From the NCBI GenBank assembly GCA_020849725.1, contig JADLAZ010000226.1, positions 1-5,195 of the forward strand: a stretch of 5,195 nt of DNA, read 5' to 3'. The translations under genes and the position numbers were made by a program. Numbering within the stretch: position 1 is the first letter of the stretch; every line of letters begins with the position of its first letter. A model generated the notes under the pieces. It saw only the letters and a program-made list of their open reading frames with translations, had not been told where the DNA came from and searched no databases. Below are positions 1 to 5,195 of this stretch, piece by piece. The DNA is from Chloroflexota bacterium (lineage in GTDB: Bacteria; Chloroflexota; Chloroflexia; Thermomicrobiales; JADLAZ01).

Positions 1-361
1 GCAGGTTGAGGTTGTACTTGAGGCAGGGCACGCCCGCCTCACCAGCGGCGCGCACGTTCTGCTGGATGATGGCGATGTCGTCGTCGCGGCCCGGTAGCCC
101 GAGCATGATGCGCGGGAAGCGCTGGCGTGGCGCGTAGGTCGATTGCAGGTCGAGCGACAGCACGTCCATCGTCAGGCCGAAGCCGGCCAGTCGCTCCTGC
201 ACCGCGCGAATGCCCTCGGGCCGCCAGGAGCCGTCCGGGTTCTCGATACCGTCGATGCCCGGGCCGTGACTGCTGTTGACGACGACGCGTCGGATGCCCA
301 TCTGAGCCGCCCAGGTCAAGTTCTCGTCCGACAGGTCGTTGAGTTGCTCGCCGATGTCCAT
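1..361 (-). CDS. Mannonate dehydratase (UxuA)-like TIM-barrel enzyme, N-terminal part (truncated by window edge)
   Basis: Seen: an open frame of 120 codons starts at ATG 361 and runs off the window at base 1, so the C-terminal part is missing. The start is well supported by AGGAGG six bases upstream. The protein opens with MDIGEQLNDLSDENL. Near residues 88-96 it has RIMLGLPGRD, followed by a helix (IAIIQQNVRAAGEAG) and a strand ending in CLKYNLNL. Known: a GxPGRD-like segment, then an 'IR..g.aGIp...yn' block, is typical of UxuA-type mannonate dehydratases. These are metal-dependent cytoplasmic TIM barrels that convert D-mannonate to 2-keto-3-deoxy-gluconate in hexuronate breakdown. The metal ligands and catalytic residues lie beyond the window and cannot be checked. 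Alternative: another xylose-isomerase-like or sugar-acid dehydratase/epimerase. It lies 80 nt downstream of the transporter on the same strand, so it could be co-transcribed or have its own promoter. Confidence 0.72.
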   Translation of the reverse strand, partial: MDIGEQLNDLSDENLTWAAQMGIRRVVVNSSHGPGIDGIENPDGSWRPEGIRAVQERLAGFGLTMDVLSLDLQSTYAPRQRFPRIMLGLPGRDDDIAIIQQNVRAAGEAGVPCLKYNLNL

Positions 362-367
362 GCCGTT

Positions 368-373
368 CCTCCT
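368..373 (-). promoter_or_regulatory. Ribosome binding site (AGGAGG) of the UxuA-like gene
   Basis: A consensus AGGAGG reads on the minus strand, with a 6-nt spacer (AACGGC) before the ATG at 361. It is the strongest Shine-Dalgarno in the window and fixes the start of the UxuA-like gene. Confidence 0.85.
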
Positions 374-391
374 GGCGCGTCAGGCGTCGCT

Positions 392-431
392 GGTCCGGAC
401 CGTGCCGGCTGCGCGCGCAGCGTACCATGGT
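392..431. repeat. Cluster of three perfect palindromes in the transporter/UxuA-like intergenic gap
   Basis: Three perfect palindromes lie in the 80-nt gap between the two genes: GGTCCGGACC at 392-401, GCTGCGCGCGCAGC at 408-421 and ACCATGGT at 424-431. Dyads of this kind can be repressor operators; LacI-type operators, common at sugar genes, also have a central CG. The 14-mer could instead fold as a short, loopless hairpin. No run of T follows on either strand, so an intrinsic terminator is unlikely. High GC makes chance palindromes common, so any function is a guess. Confidence 0.3.
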
Positions 432-441
432 TCGACGCCGG

Positions 442-1680
442 TCACTCAGCCGGCCAGTCAGCAGTCTGGCCGCCGCGCGCCAGATCGGCCACCAGCCAGA
501 CGACGACGAGGCCGCACAGCAGCGCCGTCAGCCCGAAGGTGGCGCTCAGGCTCCAGCGCTCGGCGATAGCGCCCTGGATCAGGCTGCCGATCGGCTGCGT
601 GCCGGCGTTGAGCACCACCCACAGCCCCATGACGCGTCCGACGTACTGGTCGGGCACGCCAAGCTGGATCGTCGCATTGGCCATCGACAGAAAGGCGATG
701 GTGGCGAAGCCGAGGAGCGCCAGCGCCACCAGCGCCACCGGCAGCGTGGCGGCCAGCGCCAGCAGCGCCAACCCCAGGCTGACGCTCGCCGCCAGCGCGA
801 TCAGCGTCAGGTGTGGGCGCGCCTTGGCGATGGTGGCGCCGCTGGCCATCGCACCGGCGATAGCGCCGACGCCGATGGCCGCTGTCAGCAGGCCCAGCAC
901 CTCGGGGCCGGCGCGCAGCGTGTCCCGCGTCAGCGCCGGCAGAAAGGTCTGGAACGGCAGCGCCACCACGCCCAGGATGCCGGTGACGATCAGGAGGCGG
1001 CGCACTTCCGGCGCATGCCAGACGACGATCAAGCTCTCGCGGATCGAGGCCAGCACCGGGCCGGATGGAGGAGGTGGTGTCCACGGCGGCAGCCGCATCA
1101 TGACAATGGTGCCGACGATGCCGAGGCTGCTGATTGCGCCGACCCACAGGCACCAGGTCGCGCCCAGTTGCTGCAGCATGATGCCGGCCAACGCCGGCCC
1201 GATGACCCGCGTCAGGTTGAAGCGCACAGCGTTGAGCGCGACCGCGTGGCGCAGATGGTCCGGTCCGACCAGGTCCTTGATGAAGACCGACCATGTCGGC
1301 CACAGCACCGAATTGGCCAGGCCGAAGACGAGCGAGCAGGTCAGGATGACCAGCACGGTCAACCGATCCAGGCTGGCGGCCAGCGCCAGCGCCACTGTCG
1401 CGCCAACGACGACGAACTGGGCCAACAGCATGATCCGGGCGCGATCGAAGCGGTCGGCGATGACACCGCCGAACAGGCCGAAGACGAACATCGGCGCCAT
1501 CTGGGCAAAGGTCGTCAGGCCCAGGAGGAAGGTCGAGTTGCTCAGCTCGAGGACGAGCCAGCCGAGCGCGACCAGCAGAAACCAGTAGCCGATGCCAGAG
1601 CCGCTGGTGCCGATCATGAACAGGGTGAAGTTGCGATTGATGAGCGTGCGCGTCAGCCAGCGCCGGGCCGCGCCGGTCAT
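442..1680 (-). CDS. Major Facilitator Superfamily transporter (MFS_3 / EntS-like exporter type), 412 aa
   Basis: Predicted cytoplasmic-membrane secondary transporter, probably driven by the proton gradient. Seen: 412 residues of repeated hydrophobic helices, consistent with the usual 12. MFS motif A follows the second helix at residues 71-80 (GGVIADRFDR). An N-domain segment around residues 150-166 contains NAVRFNLTRVIGPALAG. The C-domain has a matching stretch at about residues 334-372 (NATIQLGVPDQYVGRVMGL, then PIGSLIQG). A short proline-rich cytoplasmic loop (PPWTPPPPSGP, about residues 198-208) joins the halves. Known: these segments are typical of the MFS_3 branch, which includes the enterobactin exporter EntS and macrolide-efflux-like proteins; substrates vary widely and cannot be read from sequence. 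The ATG at 1680 overlaps the kinase stop in ATGA, and an AGGA lies 9 nt upstream, so translational coupling to the kinase is likely. Length is normal and there is no sign of damage. Export is more likely than uptake. Confidence 0.9.
   Translation of the reverse strand: MTGAARRWLTRTLINRNFTLFMIGTSGSGIGYWFLLVALGWLVLELSNSTFLLGLTTFAQMAPMFVFGLFGGVIADRFDRARIMLLAQFVVVGATVALALAASLDRLTVLVILTCSLVFGLANSVLWPTWSVFIKDLVGPDHLRHAVALNAVRFNLTRVIGPALAGIMLQQLGATWCLWVGAISSLGIVGTIVMMRLPPWTPPPPSGPVLASIRESLIVVWHAPEVRRLLIVTGILGVVALPFQTFLPALTRDTLRAGPEVLGLLTAAIGVGAIAGAMASGATIAKARPHLTLIALAASVSLGLALLALAATLPVALVALALLGFATIAFLSMANATIQLGVPDQYVGRVMGLWVVLNAGTQPIGSLIQGAIAERWSLSATFGLTALLCGLVVVWLVADLARGGQTADWPAE
1677..1680 (-). 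other. ATGA start/stop overlap coupling kinase and transporter
   Basis: The kinase stop TGA (1679-1677) and the transporter start ATG (1680-1678) share two bases in the tetranucleotide ATGA, giving a 4-nt gene overlap. Such overlaps usually mean termination-reinitiation by the same ribosome and a shared mRNA. This is the strongest operon evidence in the window. Confidence 0.9.
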
Positions 1681-4600
1681 GCCGGCTGGTCCTGATGGGC
1701 GGGGCGGGGCGCTGCCGGCGGCCCACCGTCGTACGGCAACCGCACGGTAAACAGGCTGCCAGCGTCCGGCGTGCTGTCCACGGTGAGCGTGCCGCCGTGG
1801 CGCTCGACGATCTGGGCGGCGATGAACAGACCCAGCCCGGTGCCAGCGAACCGCTGGCGAGCGGACTCGCCGCGCGCGAACGGCTGAAAGAGCCGGGCCT
1901 GATCGGCGGCGGTGATGCCGATACCGTCGTCGCCTACCGTCAGCTCAGCCATCTCGGCCAGCCCGCGGACGGTCAGGCAGACCTCGCCGCCGTCTGGCGA
2001 GTACTTCAGCGCATTGGAGACGAGGTTGGTCAGCACTTGATCGAGCCGGTTTGCGTCCCAATGGCCGAGCACTGGTGCAGGCGCGACCAGCGCCAACCGA
2101 TGCTGGTCGGTGCGCTCCGGCGCTTGCTCGAACCGCGCCAGTACCTCACGCGCCAGCTCCGTCAGGTCGACCGGCTCCGGCCGCAGATCGAGCCGGCCGA
2201 GCTGCATGCGCGACACATCCAGCAGATCGTCGACGAGCGCCTCCAGTCGACCGACCTGGCCCAGCAATTGATCAGCCAGGTGGGTCACCGCGCCGATCTC
2301 CTCGACCGAGTGCCCGTCGCTCGCATCGATGCGCTGCGCGCGGCGCTGCAGGTACTGCGCGTAGCCCTTGACCGTCGTCAGGGGCGTGCGCAACTCGTGC
2401 GATGCGATCGACAGGAACTCCTCACGGGCACGCACGGCGACCTGGGCCTCGCGGTAGAGGGTGGCGTGGTCGATGGCCAGCGCCGCCCGCCGCGCCAACT
2501 CCTCCGCCAGCGCCAGATCGGTCGGACTATACTGGCGGCCAGGGCTGGCGAGCGCGAACGTAAGCGCCCCGATCGTCCGGCCGCGGGCGGTGAGCGGCAC
2601 GATGACGTGACTGGTCGGCCGCAGCGCGCGCAGCAGCGCCCGGTGTTCCGGCGCGGCGGCGATGTCGTCGATATCACGATCGGTGATGACTGGCAGCAGG
2701 TCGGCCTGACCGGTGCGCAGCACGCGGCCGATGCTGTGGACGCCGGTCGCGTTCGAGTCAGCGGGGAACTGCAGCAACTGGCGCACGAGCAACTCGCGCC
2801 GTGGGTCGCTGGCGGCAGTGGCCACCCGCTGCGTCTGCCCATGTTCGTCGAGCAGATCGACGATGGCGTAGTCGCCCAGCACCGGCACCACCTGCCGCGC
2901 GACACTGGCGAGTGTCTCGGTGAAATCGAGCGAGCTGGCCAGGTGCCGGCTGGCATCAGCCAGGAAGCGCAACCGCTCCTCAGCCTGCTCGCGCTCGGCG
3001 GTGCGCGCCACTAGCCGGTCGCGCAGCGCGCCGAAGCCCTGGGCCAGCCGGCGCACCTCGGTCAGTTGCGTCCGTGGCAGGGGCGCGCCGGCATTGCCGG
3101 CGGCGAACTGATCGACCGCCCGCACCAGCGTCGCCAGCGGCCGGCCGACCCAACCGGCGACGACGACACCAGCGATGGCCGCTCCAACGACGACCGCCAT
3201 CAGCAGCGCGAAGGCGAGCTCGCGGCCGGCCTGGACGCTGGCCAGCGCAGCGCCGACCGGCTGCGAGATGACGATGCCCCAGTCGCTACCGGCGACCGGG
3301 GCATAGCCGGCCAGGCGCTCGTCAGCGCCGAGGCCGAAGCGCAGCGAGCCAGCCGTATCCGGTCGCGCCAGCAGCAGCGCGATCGGCGGCTCGGTGGACA
3401 GGTCGGTGAGGGGTGGGCGTGGTGCTGGCCCGCTCTCGACGATCAACCGGCCTTGCTCGTCGACGATGCTGATGGCGGCGCCGGCGGCCATGGCCGACTC
3501 GCCGACCAGCCGAGCGATGGGCGATGGCTCCAGTGAACCGAGGACGAGGCCGGCGAAGGCGCCATCGCCGCCGCGCACCGGCTCCATCAGGCCGATGACC
3601 GGCTGCCCAGTCTGCCGGTTGGGCAGCACGTGCGTGCCGGGCCGGTTGGCCACCCGGAACGCCTCAAAGTCGGCCATGCCGGTCAGGATGCTGGGCGGCT
3701 GGGCATCGCTGCGGGCCAGGCCCCGGCCCTCGCGGTCATAGAGTGCGAACAGGGTGACGGCCGGGTAAGCCCGGCGCAGCGCGACCAATTGCCGGCGCTG
3801 CTCCTCGCGCGGCAGCACCAGCAGGTCCGGCTGCGTGGCCACCCCGGCGACCGCCGCGCGATGCAGTTGGACGAAATCGGCCACATCTTGGGCCAGCACG
3901 CGCGCCAGAGTCTGCTGCAGCGCCTGGGTTTGGCTGGCGGTGATCTGCTCCTGCTGGTTGCTGACCAGCGCGATAGTCACGATCAGTGGCACGGCTGTCG
4001 CCGTGGTCAGGACAAACACCAGCCGGGTGCGCAGCGAGACGGGATCGACGCGCTGGAGGCGCGGCGCCAGCCAGGGCAGCACCATCAGGAAGGCGCCGAA
4101 GATACCGAAGTAGGCGCCGCCGGCCCAGACGCGGGACGGCAGTGCCACCAGCGCCAGGAAGGTCAGCAGCGTCAGGCCGCCGAGCAGGCAGGCCGCCACT
4201 CGCGCCGGCTGCAAGACGCGCGGGTGCTGCACGATCAAGAGCGCAGTGCCCGTCGCCAGGAACACCAGGCCAAACGCCCACAGGATCGCGCGCACGCTGT
4301 CGTAGCCGGGCGCGCTGAATTGACCGGGCGCCAGAAGGATAAGCAGGCCGGTGGCGGCACTGCCCAGGCCGACGACGGCCGCCAGCGCGTCCCGCCCGGC
4401 GTCAGCCGGCCCGGCGCGATTCGGCAGTGCCAGCCCGGCGACCAGACCGACCGCGACCGCCAGATAGTTGACGCCGCTGATCCAGGCGCCGGCCTGGATC
4501 AGGCTGATCGCCATGCCCAGCAGGGCCAGCCCGCTCAGCACGTGCGCAGCCACGGCCAGCGTGCGGCGTCGCGTCAGCGCGACGGTGCCCAGCAACGCCA

Positions 4601-4799
4601 CGCCGCCGATCAGGAACAGCGCCCCCCACCAGCGCAGGCCAGGCTGCAACCACGTGTAGGCCGGCGCGCCGAAATGGTGTGGCGCGACGTAAATCAGCGC
4701 CCCGGTGGCGGCACACAGGGCGCCCACTGCCCATTGCAGCGTACACAGCCGGACATCGCGCATGCTGGGCTGGTCTCCCATCCGCGCCGCCGTCCACAC
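1677..4799 (-). CDS. Membrane sensor histidine kinase: duplicated 4-TM module, dCache, HAMP, GAF, HisKA, HATPase_c
   Basis: Two-component sensor that should autophosphorylate on His and pass the phosphate to a response regulator. Numbering is from GTG 4799. Residues 18-248: eight predicted membrane helices in two similar halves. 258-280: helix 9. About 281-525: extracytoplasmic double Cache domain, with YDREGRGLARS and DEQGRLIVES as matching lobe elements. 527-549: helix 10. About 550-600: HAMP, then a coiled coil (TAEREQAEERL). About 625-780: GAF. HisKA has its H-box at 800-807 (SHELRTPL); His801 is the phospho-acceptor (codon 2399-2397). HATPase_c has its N-box at 920-935 (N925, N929), G1 at 957-961 (DDGIG), F-box around 971-974 and G2 at 986-991 (GTGLGL). 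All key catalytic residues are present. There is no receiver domain and no regulator gene beside it. The longest form is given. ATG 4763 (residue 13) has GGGAG 11 nt upstream and is at least as likely a start; ATG 4781 is less likely. The ligand is unknown. Confidence 0.95.
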   Translation of the reverse strand: MWTAARMGDQPSMRDVRLCTLQWAVGALCAATGALIYVAPHHFGAPAYTWLQPGLRWWGALFLIGGVALLGTVALTRRRTLAVAAHVLSGLALLGMAISLIQAGAWISGVNYLAVAVGLVAGLALPNRAGPADAGRDALAAVVGLGSAATGLLILLAPGQFSAPGYDSVRAILWAFGLVFLATGTALLIVQHPRVLQPARVAACLLGGLTLLTFLALVALPSRVWAGGAYFGIFGAFLMVLPWLAPRLQRVDPVSLRTRLVFVLTTATAVPLIVTIALVSNQQEQITASQTQALQQTLARVLAQDVADFVQLHRAAVAGVATQPDLLVLPREEQRRQLVALRRAYPAVTLFALYDREGRGLARSDAQPPSILTGMADFEAFRVANRPGTHVLPNRQTGQPVIGLMEPVRGGDGAFAGLVLGSLEPSPIARLVGESAMAAGAAISIVDEQGRLIVESGPAPRPPLTDLSTEPPIALLLARPDTAGSLRFGLGADERLAGYAPVAGSDWGIVISQPVGAALASVQAGRELAFALLMAVVVGAAIAGVVVAGWVGRPLATLVRAVDQFAAGNAGAPLPRTQLTEVRRLAQGFGALRDRLVARTAEREQAEERLRFLADASRHLASSLDFTETLASVARQVVPVLGDYAIVDLLDEHGQTQRVATAASDPRRELLVRQLLQFPADSNATGVHSIGRVLRTGQADLLPVITDRDIDDIAAAPEHRALLRALRPTSHVIVPLTARGRTIGALTFALASPGRQYSPTDLALAEELARRAALAIDHATLYREAQVAVRAREEFLSIASHELRTPLTTVKGYAQYLQRRAQRIDASDGHSVEEIGAVTHLADQLLGQVGRLEALVDDLLDVSRMQLGRLDLRPEPVDLTELAREVLARFEQAPERTDQHRLALVAPAPVLGHWDANRLDQVLTNLVSNALKYSPDGGEVCLTVRGLAEMAELTVGDDGIGITAADQARLFQPFARGESARQRFAGTGLGLFIAAQIVERHGGTLTVDSTPDAGSLFTVRLPYDGGPPAAPRPAHQDQPA
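1690..1693 (-). promoter_or_regulatory. Weak ribosome binding site (AGGA) of the MFS transporter
   Basis: AGGA lies inside the last codons of the kinase gene (the His-Gln-Asp-Gln-Pro-Ala end), 9 nt before the transporter ATG at 1680. It is short but well placed, and probably acts together with reinitiation at the ATGA overlap. Confidence 0.45.
4056..4730 (-). other. Tandem-duplicated four-helix membrane module at the N-terminus of the kinase
   Basis: Protein-level internal repeat covering about residues 24-128 and 142-248. Residues 30-94 align to 148-212 without gaps at a constant offset of 118. Over residues 30-48 against 148-166, 12 of 19 positions are identical (AATG-LI--AP--F-AP-Y). Further on, VAA..L.GL.LL at residues 83-94 matches 201-212. 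Each unit has four hydrophobic helices. Arg-rich loops (TRRR 76-79, HPRVLQPAR 192-200, PRLQR 246-250) lie where the positive-inside rule puts the cytoplasm. The conserved AP..F.AP.Y segment then falls in the outer loop between helices 1 and 2 of each unit. I do not recognise it as a named sensor domain; sensing or dimerisation is inferred. Confidence 0.75.
4775..4779 (-). promoter_or_regulatory. Possible ribosome binding site (GGGAG) for the internal kinase start at 4763
   Basis: GGGAG on the minus strand ends 11 nt before ATG 4763. The spacer is longer than ideal, but no comparable motif precedes GTG 4799 or ATG 4781. It favours a kinase that begins MRDVRLCTLQW, just ahead of the first membrane helix. 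Confidence 0.4.
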
Positions 4800-4866
4800 C
4801 GACGTCCGGCGGCGTCAAGACGCGCCTGGCGCGGACGGCGGTGGTGGCCCGCGTCGACGCCACATC

Positions 4867-4887
4867 CTACGCCAGTAGGCGGCGTAG
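4867..4887. repeat. Small inverted repeat (7-bp stem, 7-nt loop) in the kinase leader
   Basis: CTACGCC (4867-4873) and GGCGTAG (4881-4887) form a perfect 7-bp stem around a 7-nt loop, between the dehydrogenase stop and the kinase start. No T-tract follows on either strand, so it does not look like an intrinsic terminator. It could be a leader hairpin or a regulator site, or have no function. Confidence 0.3.
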
Positions 4888-4911
4888 AGCCAGTAGAGCC
4901 TGTCGGCGACA
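4884..4911. repeat. Direct repeat and short palindrome in the kinase leader
   Basis: GTAGAGCC occurs at 4884-4891 and again at 4893-4900, a 9-nt period. It is followed directly by the perfect 11-nt palindrome TGTCGGCGACA at 4901-4911. A second direct pair, CTACTCG, starts at 4960 and 4969 with the same 9-nt period. The rest of the 4800-4979 gap holds no gene or convincing promoter that I can see. A regulator-binding role is only a possibility. Confidence 0.25.
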
Positions 4912-4979
4912 CCGAGCGCGTGGAAATGGGATGGGGCCTCGCCTCTTTGCCCGCTGGCCCTACTCGGTCTACTCGACCG

Positions 4980-5195
4980 CTACCCGCTCACCAGGCCGTC
5001 CGGGCGCTCGCCGCGCAGATAGCGGACGATGCCGCGGCAGGCCATTTGCAGCATCGCCTCCTGGGAGCCGTGGCTGATGCCGGCCACGTGCGGCGTGGCG
5101 ATCACGTTCGGCAGGTCCAGCAGCGGACTGCCCCAGGGCGGCTCCGCGCTGAAGACGTCGAGCGCCGCCCCGGCCAACTGGCCGGCCTGGAGCGC
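4980..5195 (-). CDS. D-isomer-specific 2-hydroxyacid dehydrogenase, C-terminal 71 residues (truncated by window edge)
   Basis: NAD(P)-dependent cytoplasmic oxidoreductase that interconverts a 2-hydroxy acid and its 2-keto acid. Seen: the frame is open from base 5195 to the TAG at 4982-4980. It starts within the NAD-binding domain ([15 protein letters not shown]), continues to SAEPP, then [12 protein letters not shown], and ends with [11 protein letters not shown]. Known: in this family the Glu of DVFxxEP and the His of TPHxxG are the catalytic pair, equivalent to E269 and H292 of E. coli SerA; here they are fragment residues 18 and 36. The catalytic Arg and the GxGxxG nucleotide motif lie upstream, outside the window. 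The short tail after TPHVAG shows there is no ACT regulatory domain like that of E. coli SerA. Hydroxypyruvate/glyoxylate reductase, phosphoglycerate dehydrogenase or another 2-keto-acid reductase are all possible. It is on the same strand as the kinase, 180 nt upstream of it. Confidence 0.88.
   Translation of the reverse strand, partial: ALQAGQLAGAALDVFSAEPPWGSPLLDLPNVIATPHVAGISHGSQEAMLQMACRGIVRYLRGERPDGLVSG

Noticed and set aside
39..428. Minus-strand 129-codon frame over the UxuA-like gene
   Set aside because: It is in a different frame from the UxuA-like protein. That protein has family motifs and a strong ribosome site; this product is Arg-rich noise.
143..1588. Long plus-strand open frame of 481 codons antisense to the transporter and the UxuA-like gene
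   Set aside because: Its product is Ser/Ala/Arg/Thr-rich without recognisable motifs. It runs across two clear genes and their intergenic gap. Long antisense frames are expected where GC at third positions is high.
427..1695. Plus-strand open frame of 422 codons over the transporter
   Set aside because: The translation is dominated by Gln, Arg, Asp and His, as expected of the complement of a hydrophobic membrane-protein gene. It has no domain, and the minus-strand MFS protein has clear motifs.
458..1726. Minus-strand 422-codon frame overlapping the transporter in another frame
   Set aside because: It is an Arg/Pro/His-rich frame-shifted shadow of the MFS gene and shows no helices or motifs.
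1695..3014. Plus-strand open frame of 439 codons antisense to the kinase catalytic half
   Set aside because: It is Gln/Arg-rich low-complexity sequence opposite the HisKA, HATPase_c and GAF domains, whose motifs are intact on the minus strand.
4813..4818. TTGACG on the minus strand as a -35 promoter box for the kinase
   Set aside because: Seventeen bases downstream the sequence is GGACGG, with no -10-like element, and it overlaps the proposed start codon.
4934..4960. GGGCC/GGCCC inverted repeat after the dehydrogenase stop as a terminator
   Set aside because: The stem is only 5 bp with a 17-nt loop and no following T-tract, so it is no better than chance in GC-rich DNA.

Overview
This is a high-GC window whose genes all lie on the minus strand. 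It looks like chromosomal DNA of a free-living bacterium. The style of the kinase (a GAF domain followed by a SHELRTPLTTVKGY-type H-box) and of the TIM-barrel sugar-acid enzyme recalls Chloroflexota, including Thermomicrobia-like lineages. That placement is an impression from the protein sequences, not a proven assignment. I see no tRNA, rRNA, CRISPR array, insertion sequence or phage gene.

Layout in the direction of transcription (high to low coordinates): (1) 5195-4980, the last 71 codons of a D-isomer-specific 2-hydroxyacid dehydrogenase, cut by the window edge. (2) 4979-4800, a leader of about 180 nt with small repeats and one hairpin. (3) 4799-1677, a sensor histidine kinase of about 1,030-1,040 residues with a polytopic membrane N-terminus, a double Cache domain, HAMP, GAF, HisKA and HATPase_c. 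(4) 1680-442, a 412-residue Major Facilitator Superfamily transporter whose ATG overlaps the kinase stop codon (ATGA). (5) 441-362, an 80-nt gap with three perfect palindromes and a strong Shine-Dalgarno. (6) 361-1, the first 120 codons of a mannonate dehydratase (UxuA)-like enzyme, cut by the window edge.

The best-supported unit is the kinase-transporter pair, whose 4-nt overlap predicts translational coupling. No response regulator is visible. The flanking genes encode enzymes that would suit sugar-acid or hydroxy-acid metabolism, so the sensor and transporter may respond to such a compound or handle it. That link rests on proximity only.

The most unusual feature is in the first 250 residues of the kinase. 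They consist of two tandem copies of a four-helix membrane unit, 118 residues apart. I do not recognise this duplicated module as a named sensor domain.
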